Of a DNA stretch of 64,000 nucleotides, positions 36,261 to 45,500 are shown piece after piece. Each line of letters opens with the position of its first letter. Positions within the stretch are counted from its first letter, which is position 1. Source of the stretch: Coprovicinus avistercoris (lineage in GTDB: Bacteria > Actinomycetota > Coriobacteriia > Coriobacteriales > Atopobiaceae); NCBI GenBank assembly GCA_018714895.1, contig DVMQ01000007.1, positions 51,191-115,190 on the forward strand, written 5' to 3'. Position numbers and translations under genes: made by a program. The notes beneath the pieces are model-generated. The model saw only the letters and a list, made by a program, of their open reading frames with translations. It was not told the origin of the DNA and did no database searches.

Positions 36261-37034
36261 TTATCCAATATTCTGCATTTTTATACGCAATGCATCGACA
36301 GAATTATCCATCGCCGCAGATGGTTTGAGGTAATGCGTATAACCAGTTTGCACGTTTGTGCGTCCATGAATACGCGCATTGAGCGTGTCGAGCACGCCTG
36401 CATCTTGGAGCATGGTTTCATGGACGGATCTCATGTCCTTCATGCGTGTATACGGCATTCCGTAAAGTGGCTTATCTTTCTCAAATAAGTTACGCCACCA
36501 TTTACGAGAACGACCGGGATATATAGGCCATACTGGAGTTCTTGGTCCTATCACTGCCTGTTCGTATAGCTTGCTCGCAAACGGGTCTGGAATAGGTACA
36601 ATGCGCGTAGAGAAGGCGTTCTTTGTTGCCTTCAAACCATCTTTCTCAGTCCATGCTTTGGTAATTGACGCATGAGCGATTAGGTCTTCCGTACCGTCGA
36701 TATGAGTAATAGGGGAGAACTTTATATCATCCCACCAAAGCACGAGAACTTCTTTAACGCGAAGACCACCACCAACTAACACAAGCCATAACGGTTCAAT
36801 TTTGTCCCCGTGTAAGCGATATATACGTTTAGCTACTTGCTCAGCGCCTACGACGCAGTAAATCACGCGTTTAAGCACGCGCGTGGCATGTTCTGCCTCT
36901 GAATATGTCATGCCATAGAGCCATTGTTGAATGTCTCTGTATTTCAGCTCTGACTACTTACAAGATCCAAAACGTGGTTCAATGCGCAAGCGCCATTTTT
37001 TCTCATAGCCAGTAATAGTTTCTTCGTAAACTCT
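36261..37034 (-). pseudogene. Phage/island-type tyrosine integrase, decayed
   Basis: The open part (36261-36911) encodes a catalytic-domain remnant: GGGLRVKEVLVLWWDDI carries the first Arg, MKDMRSVHETMLQDAGV corresponds to the HxxR box with His replaced by Lys, and TGYTHYLKPS carries the probable Tyr. Reading further upstream in the same frame recovers the core-binding domain: SELKYRDIQQWLYG, a TAG at 36954-36956, then RVYEETITGYEKKW and RLRIEPRFGSCK, then a TAA at 37035-37037. So the gene has an internal amber codon and has lost its N-terminus. It lies 91 bases from its tRNA target and points back at it, the standard integrase position. Confidence 0.8.
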
Positions 37035-37366
37035 TTATCTCACAGCGACGCATGAAATAGGGACAGCAGTCAGCGATAGTATGCGGATCGCCATTAGAAA
37101 GGGATGCTGTATTTCAAACACTAGGCAGCTATGCCTTTTTCAGCGCCGTCTGTGGTTCCATGAATTGTTCTGGTAACTCTTCTATATTGAGCGTTTGAGT
37201 TATAGCCGCAGCCAACTGTTATTTTCCATACACCCGTCCTAAACTCTTTCTTATAGCCGAGGCTTGAACAGGAACTCTTCTATTTTCGTGGGATAATGAA
37301 GTTACCCCTTTCGAGTCGAGGTTTCCCCTTGCCTACGTGCTGCAACACTAGCGGGGGATTTTTTGT
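37003..37366 (-). other. Degenerate stretch between integrase remnant and NYN gene
   Basis: No intact gene. In a frame shifted from the integrase, 37003-37113 (minus) encodes 36 residues without a start, including NGDPHTIADCCPYFMRRCEI, a Cys-containing fragment I do not recognise; it looks like the tail of another gene. The remaining ~250 bases hold nothing I can support. Confidence 0.4.
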
Positions 37367-38056
37367 CTACTCATCATTCTTTTTGTATGGCTTCTTTACC
37401 GGGTCGTTGTCAACAAATGACTCTTTGCCGTCGATATGTTCCATCAGGTCACTGCTAATGGAGTTGCCCATAGGATCGAGAATAAAGTCAATTCCTTTTC
37501 TGCGCGCCGCTTTTGCAGCGGGAACAAAATCACTATCTCCAGATATCAAGATAATTTGATTAACAATTCCTTCATAGGCAAGAGAAGTAATATCGATTCC
37601 CATTCTCATATCAACGCCCTTTTGCATGAATGAAATACGAAAATCTTTCTCGGATAAATCATCAACAGTTATAGAACTAGCACACAACTTTTTTACTTTG
37701 TCTGGATCAAGCATGAAATGTGGCTTTACGTCAGATAGTTTCCCCATGCGCAAGGCAACTTTTCTTTTTGTTTTTAGGGCATTGAAGAAGTCTAGTGTCC
37801 ATGCGTAAGTTTCTAGCTTGCCGAAATTAATATTCTGCTTCAGGAGCGGGTGATAAACAGTGCTTTGTACAGGTGGACAGTCATAGTAGAAGATCCTGTA
37901 AAGCTCTCGCTTCGAATTGCCATCTCTTTTATTGAGGTGCTTGAAAACATAAGCGTTTAATTCATTGGCACGCTCTTCAGGAGTTTTAATCCCCCAAAGT
38001 TTCCTTGCCCGTTTTCTATAGAATCCACCATCAACAAGAATCGCTGTTTTTGTCAT
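37367..38056 (-). CDS. NYN-domain (LabA/DUF88) putative nuclease
   Basis: PIN-like NYN-domain protein of 229 residues. The N-terminus KTAILVDGGFYRKRARKLWG supplies the first conserved Asp; MRMGIDITSLAYEG and QIILISGDSDFVPAAKAARR supply further acidic residues, and RRKGIDFILDPMG ends the fold. Family members are thought to be metal-dependent ribonucleases. The start is the ATG at 38056, with GGAG about eight bases upstream; a TTG at 38068 is the alternative. It is the only intact gene in the island, which suggests retention by selection, and it has a structured leader. Confidence 0.85.
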   Translation of the reverse strand: MTKTAILVDGGFYRKRARKLWGIKTPEERANELNAYVFKHLNKRDGNSKRELYRIFYYDCPPVQSTVYHPLLKQNINFGKLETYAWTLDFFNALKTKRKVALRMGKLSDVKPHFMLDPDKVKKLCASSITVDDLSEKDFRISFMQKGVDMRMGIDITSLAYEGIVNQIILISGDSDFVPAAKAARRKGIDFILDPMGNSISSDLMEHIDGKESFVDNDPVKKPYKKNDE

Positions 38057-38077
38057 AAGGGACTCCAAAAAAATTAA

Positions 38078-38129
38078 GGCCCTTGCTTACGCACACCGCT
38101 TATCAGTGCGGGGCATATCGCATAGGGCC
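38078..38129 (-). promoter_or_regulatory. Nested inverted repeats in the leader of the NYN gene
   Basis: An outer 6-base stem (GGCCCT at 38078-38083 with AGGGCC at 38124-38129) encloses an inner 5-base stem (CGCAC at 38090-38094 with GTGCG at 38106-38110). It begins 21 bases upstream of the NYN start. It could be a leader RNA element or a protein-binding cruciform; the function is unknown. Confidence 0.4.
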
Positions 38130-38261
38130 GAATCAATAAATACTTTAACGACCCAAGCAAATATGTGTCAAGAATTATTTACATCCCAAAATTACTACTT
38201 CGCCTCCTCTTTATCCGCTTGACGCCATACCACAACGTCTAATGGCCACCTTTTATATTCC

Positions 38262-38417
38262 ATGGACGTCTCTGAAAACGTCCTCATATTCGTTAAGAAG
38301 TCTCATAATCTCGATGCGGAAGTTGCCATGTACATGAGCTGCGAGGTCATCGCCCAGGCCGAGCTGACCGAGTATGAACGAGAACACCTTCTTGCGAAAG
38401 CGGCACTATCGCTGTAA
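38262..38417 (+). CDS. Small ORF of 51 residues, doubtful
   Basis: An ATG-to-TAA frame inside the island, starting MDVSENVLIFVKKSHNLDAE and containing QAELTEYEREHLLAKAALSL. The amphipathic, charged composition looks protein-like, but there is no ribosome site and I recognise no family. It may be a gene fragment. The rest of 38130-38495 shows nothing I can support. Confidence 0.25.
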   Translation: MDVSENVLIFVKKSHNLDAEVAMYMSCEVIAQAELTEYEREHLLAKAALSL

Positions 38418-38495
38418 ACAGATTTTAGGGAGACTTAACCACACCGCAACTATAAGAACAATCAGGGTAACAGCATATTTAATATATAAAGTATT

Positions 38496-38540
38496 CTCAT
38501 AATCCTTTGGTTGGGGGTTCGAATCCTTCTGAACCCATCA
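38496..38540 (+). repeat. Right attachment-site repeat (tRNA 3'-end copy)
   Basis: Contains CTCATAATCC, then GGTTGGGGGTTCGAATCC, then CCCATCA, matching the tRNA 3' half at 39 of 45 bases. No 5' half of a tRNA precedes it, so it is not a tRNA gene. It marks the far end of the island. Confidence 0.8.
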
Positions 38541-38603
38541 TCATTTAGCTGGTCGAATGTAAAATCATCCACTCTTTTCTTTCAGTTTCGTCCCCGAAAA
38601 AGT

Positions 38604-38625
38604 GATTGGGGACGGATTGGGGACG
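38604..38625 (+). repeat. Tandem 11-base repeat beside the island end
   Basis: GATTGGGGACG occurs twice in tandem (38604-38614, 38615-38625). A GTCCCC at 38590-38595 is the inverted match of its GGGGAC core. Iterated short sites next to an attachment site resemble integrase arm-binding sites, but this is inference. The ~120 bases after it hold nothing else I can support. Confidence 0.5.
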
Positions 38626-38749
38626 GGGTTGAAACACCTGAGGGACGCAAGTGAAAGATCATTTACATTCTTAAGCACTGGTAAACTCTTAATCTATTAT
38701 GAGAATTATCCGCAAGATTGACTGGAGGGAAAGATACTGTCCTTCTTGC

Positions 38750-38851
38750 TTACTTCTTTCTATTTACGATGCCACCTAAAACGATAAGGAAAACATAGAC
38801 AGCAGTAACCAAGATTGAGCCATAGAAGATCATGTATAAGAGCGTGAGCAT
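38750..38851 (-). CDS. 33-residue hydrophobic peptide
   Basis: The ATG at 38851 (minus) opens a 33-codon frame: MLTLLYMIFYGSILVTAVYV followed by FLIVLGGIVNRKK. It is almost entirely one membrane helix with a positive C-terminus, and GAGAGGG lies about 9-15 bases before the start. It is downstream of, and on the same strand as, a 112-residue membrane protein. Such peptides can be subunits of small membrane complexes or type I toxins; nothing here decides between these. Confidence 0.42.
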   Translation of the reverse strand: MLTLLYMIFYGSILVTAVYVFLIVLGGIVNRKK

Positions 38852-38941
38852 CTTGAGGCCCTCTCTATCTTTTCCTTATCTCATGTAAACTACGCCACAT
38901 GGCCAAGAAAAGGTCATCTTGCAAAAGCTTTATTGAAGCAA

Positions 38942-39280
38942 TCAATCCCGTTTTTGCTCACGGTATTCACGCCATGTGATAAAAGCGAGGCCAACATATC
39001 CAACAAACATGATTGCCAATATAAGACCTATGCGAGTCATGCCTGCAGCAAATGATGCAAACATTCCAACACCGCAAACAAATACACCATAGGCAGATAA
39101 AACAGCTCTTTGACCTAATGTGAGACGGGACCCAAAAGAAAAGTTTTCATCTGGAGCATGGGTGTCGGAATTTGAGATATCAGTTTCTGCAGAAGGCCTC
39201 ATATCTGGATGCCAAAGTGTGATGGCAAGCTCTTCATGACCTGATTGGCTTTGAGTAGCAGATGAAGTGTTTTCGGTCAT
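38942..39280 (-). CDS. Small membrane protein of unknown function
   Basis: 112 residues. The first ~50 are polar and Ser/Thr/Asp-rich, then two membrane segments follow (about AVLSAYGVFVCGVGMFASFA and IGLILAIMFVGYVGLAFI), ending in a charged WREYREQKRD tail. GGAGGGT lies seven bases before the ATG, so it is probably a real gene. I do not recognise a family. It lies between the island and the giant surface protein gene, on the same strand as the latter but behind its terminator. Confidence 0.6.
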   Translation of the reverse strand: MTENTSSATQSQSGHEELAITLWHPDMRPSAETDISNSDTHAPDENFSFGSRLTLGQRAVLSAYGVFVCGVGMFASFAAGMTRIGLILAIMFVGYVGLAFITWREYREQKRD

Positions 39281-39446
39281 ATCATCTACCCTCCAATCAC
39301 AGAGATGCTATCCATCATTTATATTTTCTACGTAACAGAAAGCCTTACAAGGCGTTTATAGGCATGTGGTAATGGGTTTGCCACAAGAGACACATCAAAC
39401 AGTTTGTTCGCCTTAATTGATACCGAGAGCACCTTCTTCCTGCATA

Positions 39447-39479
39447 CAAAAAAGGGCCGCACTAGAAGTAGTGCGGCCC
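39447..39479 (-). terminator. Terminator of the giant surface protein gene
   Basis: On the minus strand a 10-base perfect stem (GGGCCGCACT with AGTGCGGCCC, 39454-39463 and 39470-39479), a 6-base loop, and a T-run (39448-39453). It lies 48 bases after the stop. Confidence 0.9.
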
Positions 39480-39526
39480 GAAAGTAGCCAAAGAGGCTAG
39501 GGGAGAGGAGCTTCTCTTCTTAGACC

Positions 39527-42500
39527 TTATGAACGACGTTTGCGTGCCATTCTCAGGCCTGTAGCAATACATCCGACTGCAAGTGCAGCAAGCACGCAAA
39601 CGAAGGTGTAGGTCGTTGGGTCTCCCGTCTTAGGTATGAACGGCAATACTCCAGAATCCTCACGATCCTCTTCATTGTCAGGAGGTGTCGTGGTATCGAC
39701 CGCTGTAATGGCAAGTCCGTTATCAGAAACGAAGTAGCCAGCTTCACCACCTGTAGTGAATGTTGCAACTGAACCAGTTGCGTCGCCTGCAAGCGTGCCG
39801 TCGTCTTGAACTGTGAAACTCCACTCGCCTTCAATTACGTCGTACCCATCAGGAGCCTTAGTCTCGCGAATGGTGTACGTCTCACCAACAACAAGTCCTT
39901 CAAGCGCCACTGTGTTGGTCTCATCAAAGGTAATGAGACGTGGAGCTCCTCCGTCAACGAAGGTTCCGGAGATTTCAAACACTGCACCGGTAAGGGCTCC
40001 TCCGTTAGGGGATACCTTGCTCATCGATGCCTCAATGAGGGTGTCAGCTACTGTGATAGTTGCTACGCCGTTGTCGGACATACCGACCTGAACAGCCTGT
40101 TTAATCGCATCGGAGGTATCGTTAGCAAGCTGAATACTTCCATCCTCGAATACCAAGATGTCAAAGGCAGGTACCTTCTCGTAGCCAGCAGGTGCTGTTA
40201 CCTCAGTGACGGTATAGCGTGTGCCTTCAGAAGAGCCGGTCACCATAAGGTCGGTAAAGACACTGCCGTCACTCGCTGATGTAGCAATCTTTTCTTCCGA
40301 ACCATCAGGGAAGGTGCCACTCTCAGGCGTAATGCGGAACTGGGCGCCAGCAAGTTCATCACCATCGGTGTTTACCTTAGCGAGCGATATCTTTAGCGGT
40401 TCATCGGCAACAACAATTGTTACGTTGTTCTGCTCAATGCTATAACCCGCAGGAATATCGCCCGTGGCAGCCAGGGTGCCATCTTCGGCAACTGAGAAAC
40501 TCAGATCACCTGTAACCAGCTCATAGCCAGCCGGTGCAACAGTTTCGTGCAAGGTGTACGTCTGACCGCTCTTAAGTTCGGCTTTCAAAGTAAGCTTGCC
40601 CTGCTCATCAGTTGTGTAAGTCCGTGTTTCAGATTCGGTTTGACCAGCAAAGACGCCCGTAATTTCAAACTGAGCATCTGCAAGTGTAGTTCCAGAATCC
40701 GTGGCGTCTACCTTCACAAGTCCAATTTCGATGGGCTCATTTGTTACCTGAACCTCAAAGCTGTTATCAGCAACCTTGGTGTAACCGCTTGGAGCAAGCT
40801 GCCCAGTTACGTTGCCGTCGGCATCTACAGAACCAACAACGCTGAGAGAGCCATCGTTGGCAACACTGATGCGCATTGTGCCTGTTACTCGTTCATAACC
40901 ATCAGGAGCAGTGACTTCTGTGATGTCATAGGAGCCACCAACCATAAGTTGTGCCGTCAGATTGACCTTGCCGTCCTTATCGGTGGTGAGCTCAATTGCG
41001 TCCTGAGAGCCATTGGCAAAGGTAGAACCATCGGCAGGGGTAATGCTGAAAGTAGCTCCAGCCAGAGCCTTACCCGGCGTCTCATCATTCGCAGAAGCGA
41101 GCTTCGTTATCTGAAGTTCGACAGGCGTGTTTTCTGCAGTAATAGAAATGTTATTGCCTGCAATTGTCCAACCTTCAGGAACCTCTCCCTCTACGGTGAT
41201 TTCACCTCGTTCATCCATATGGAACTTGAGTGGGCTTGTCATATGGATATAGCCTGCGGGTGCCTGCGTCTCGGTAAGCGTGTAGTCCACGCCTGTTATC
41301 AGGCCGGCATCAATAAGAGCAACGCCGGAATAGGTCGTTTCATCACTCGTTATGTCAGCCGTTGTGTAGGTATGGGTGGAGTTGTTATCCATGCAGAAGC
41401 CTGTAAGGGTAAAGGTTGCTCCATTCAGAGGTGTGCCATCAGCAGCACTAATCTTCAGAAGCTGAATACCCATATGGAAGTTTGTCGCCATGAATGAGAA
41501 CTGGTTATCGGCGGCGCCGTCGCCATTAAGGTCAGCGCGCTCCCAGTGATCTGGCATATCGCCAACCACCTCAAGATCGCCATTCTCGGCAACTTTAATC
41601 GTCAGGATCTCATCTGCAGGATCATAGCCGCTCGGGCCTTTGCTTTCGTAGATCTCATAGGTCGTGCCAACAACAAGCTGACCGTTCAGAACTGCGTGAC
41701 CAGTGCTATCGGAAGTGAGAGTCTTTGCTGTGGTTGTTTTATCGGCAAAGGCACCATCAACCGGTGTTACCTCAAACTCAGCACCTGCAAGCGCCTGATG
41801 AATTTCATTCTGTTTATTGATTTCAAGACTCGTAGGTTCATTAGACACCGCATTGGAACCCGTGAGCGAAGGATTGAGATTGTTGCGACCGACAGTAACT
41901 TCCTTACTCGTAATGGCTGAACCATCTTTAGCAACACCAATATAACCAGGGGCAGGGGAGGTCTCTACAAATCGATAGGTTCCCCAGCGCAAATTACCAA
42001 CACTAAGTTGTCCTTTGACGCTGTTTGTTCCCGTGCTTTGAATGCCATTGTTGGCATCGTTGAGGGTGTAGGTTTGCCCTGTTACCAAATTATCGACGAC
42101 GGTCTTCCAAGTACCACCGTCATTGATTTCCAGTCTAAAGGTGGCGTCATTAAGGGCATTACCCTGATCATCTGTTTTGCTCAGAGTGATTCTGCCTGGT
42201 TGTGGGGTATTTGGAATGCCCTTGCCATCTTCGAATGTTGATGCAGCGCTTGTAACCGTAAAGTCAATGTCAGCTCCATCAGAGACATTCTTGATGTCAA
42301 AGGTCTTGTCATCATCGTCGTTATCGATGATAAACGTTGCGCTGAAATTGTTGGATTCATAGCCAGTATTAGAAAGCTCGGTTAAGACATAGGTGCCCTT
42401 CTCGAGATTTGGAAGTGTTAACGTACCGTCCGAAGCAGTTGTATAACGTTTGCTCGTGCTTGAAGTACCGCCTTCAGATGTGTAGACAAGCTGGAAGACA

Positions 42501-45500
42501 GCCCCTTCGATGGGATCGCCGCTCACTGCATCGTACTTATGCAAGATAACTTCAGCCGAGAAGTCTTCATTTCCCATTGTGGTGGATACCGGCGTATTGG
42601 TGGCTGCATAGTGCGTATTCTGAGTAATCTCGAGTATCTCACTCTTAGCAGCGTCGCCTTCCGGCATAACAGCACCAGAGGTGGCGTTGGTTTCAAGGAA
42701 GTAGTATTTACCTTCAGGCAGACCATCAGCAAGCTTGGTGTACTTGCCATCATAGGTAAGGTCATGCCCAAGAGTACTTTTAGTATTTATGGGCGTTTGG
42801 TTATTAACCGTGGTAACAATACCCTGTTTATTCGTTGTAAGACCGCTGGCTAACAGCTCATCCTCACCATCGCTATCCATATCGACTCGATAGAGAGCAA
42901 ACGTGGCGCCTGCAAGAGCCTCGGCGTTAGCGCCGTTGTAATCCCCATCATCAGAGACGCGCTTTGAGAGCTGCAGCTGTCCGCGGAGCACTGGATCGGT
43001 AACCGCAACATTGATGGTATAGACACCATTCTCTTCTTTATAGGTGACATCTGAAGTGGTAGTGGCTGTGCCGTTAGTGTTTATATGAAGGTTTACATCA
43101 GCTGCTTGAGCATATCCCTTAGGCACCGTGCCAGTCTCACGAACAATATAGTCACCTGCTGGCAAACCAATAATGAGTCCGTCGTCTCGAGTAATGCCAT
43201 TCCCATCATCTGTGTTTGTCGTTCCATCAACCCAGGTTGTGGTGGAATAGGTCATGCCATTTGGACCGTTTGTCCAAACGGCATAGGTAGTTTGACCATC
43301 CGGAGACAGAACCGAGAGCTCAATGTTAGCTAGTGCTTTAGTTTCACCCGCGAAGTCACTCTTCTTTGTAAGTGTCAAACGCGTCGGTTGGTTGGTGATA
43401 GTAGTACCTATCTGAGTATCTCCCGCAGTATTTGTTCCGCCTGCACCGCTCGTCGCATAAAGCGGATAGAAACCTTCGGCAGAACCAGTACCTGCTTGCT
43501 CAGTAGCATAGTAGACGTAGTCTTGGTTGTTTTCATTTGCGGCAGGCAAATTGCTGTACGTAAAGGTCCAGGTTCCATCATCATTTTCCTTCCAGTCTGG
43601 CTGGGCTGGGTCAGAACCATTCTTCATCTTTACGAGCTCGCCTGTTGAACTAACGGATCCATCGGCGTTCTTAACAGCACGATAGAGAGCCATCGTTGGC
43701 TTTGTTTTATCAAAGCTCGGAATGATGCCGCTGGATCCATCATCTTCCCAAACCTTTGTGCCTTGGAGATTGACCGTGCGCAAAACATTAGTAAAGGATT
43801 GCGTGCTAGAGCCAGTTCCATCATGAGTTGGATCAACCTCGTAGAAATAGTATGTTATGCCGTTATCGTCTATAGCAGTTGCAACTCCTTTTGCACCGTC
43901 TACGTAATAACTACCAGGCACTTGCTCAACGACACGATATTGGTATTCGTTTCCGTTCGTATCATATTGGGGAAGGTTATCCCAGGTAACCGTAGCTGAT
44001 TCATCTTCACTGGAAATGGTTTCAGAAACAATATTTTCATCAAGGGGTGACGTTGCTTGGGTTGCGCCATACTCCATAAGCCATGACCAGCTTGATTCTG
44101 ATTCTGTAGTGAGCTTGCGCTGAAGCAGATACTTTACTGTCCAAGGATCGCCAGACCTTGGCCTCGTTCCCCATACATCGTCCTGGTCGTTCCAAGACTT
44201 TGATGCCGAAATTGAGGTGCCTTCAAGTGTGTTTGTAATCTCGCTTGTGAAGCCACCTGTTGTTGGATTGGCAGAGTCACTTTGCGTGGGCTGATAGGGA
44301 TGATACTTCCCGTAAATATTGCCATTGTTGACACCGGAATCTTCGGTTGGTTGTGTAATTGTTTGGTCACCGATAGCTGTTTCGACTATGCGGTATTCAA
44401 TGCTAAAGAGTTCGCCTTCATGCCCACCAGTGGCTGTACCTCGTCCGCCAACAGGAAGACCAGTCCAAGAGGTGCGCCAGCCATTGGAGTCAGACAAAGT
44501 ATGTGTGTAATCGGTCGAGGTAGTCCCCTGAGATTCAAGGCTATCACTGTAGCCAAGCTGTTTAAACAGATTCCAAACATCTGTCCAGCCAACCTGAGTC
44601 CCATCGTCATAGGTTACTCGTGCCTGGAGACGAACGGTTACTTCATCAGGACGAAGGCCATAAGGATCATCTCCGTCTACCCATATCTTAGTAACCGCTG
44701 CCTGGCCTTCCAATGAATTCACAAGCTGGAATTGATTATTAGAGTTGGCAGAGACGGTTGATGATGGCCCAGTTGTAATCGTGTAATAGTCATCAGCAGT
44801 CTTACCGGAATCCCCGAGATTCATGCTGCTTAAATCTTCAGTAATTTGATATTGCCAAGCCGTACCATCTGGCGCCCACTTCTCGAGATTATTGAGAGAA
44901 ATGGTATAGGTATCGCCAGTGTCTTCAACGGTAAAGTAGTTAGCATAATCAGGATCTTTTGACTGAAGCTGTGTAGTTATGTTTTCTTTTCCACCGTTGC
45001 CAATACGATAAACCGTAAGGCCCGCTTTAAACTCTTCAGCGGTCGGACGCAGACCAAAGGTATTACTAAAGTCAATCCATGTCTTTCTGCCAGTCAGATC
45101 TACATCCTCAGGCTGGTACGTATTCTTAAAGGTTACATCGGGTTCTTTGTCATCGCTGAGGACAGTACCAGTGACTTTATCCTGTGACTCAGGACACAAA
45201 TTGTCAGACTGAGAGCCTTCTGTGGTGGTTTGATCGGCTGTTAAGTTGCCTGTTCCCACATAAGTTGTGTAGCCATTAATATCGCGCTCGACCACATAGT
45301 ATTGCCAATAACTGCCGTCTGGAGCGTATATATCAAGGTCAGTGAAGGTGTACTGAGCTGTATTGTTGGCATCAGAACCACTCACAGTAAGGTTAGGATC
45401 TTGCGTCTTGCCAGTGAGATCATCGTTTGTAAGCGTGTGGCTCGCTACAAGTGCTGCATCACTCTTTTGACCCTCGCTGTTGATGTAATAGCGATATACG

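Larger units (their letters stand above)
36170..38540. mobile_element. Decayed tRNA-integrated genomic island
   Basis: About 2.4 kb bounded by the tRNA 3' end (36125-36169) and its imperfect copy (38496-38540). It holds an integrase pseudogene next to the tRNA, unassigned debris, and one intact cargo gene of the NYN family. There are no replication, transfer or structural phage genes, so this is the remnant of a larger element after deletion. The right repeat has drifted (6 of 45 changes), consistent with an old insertion. Confidence 0.72.

Noticed and set aside
38496..38540. Possible third tRNA gene
   Set aside because: Only the 3' half of a tRNA is present, with several mismatches in the acceptor and no D arm; it is better explained as an attachment-site copy.
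40547..41497. 316-codon plus-strand frame inside the giant surface gene
   Set aside because: Antisense to the repeat region, no ribosome site, no recognisable domain; repetitive coding sequence keeps it open.
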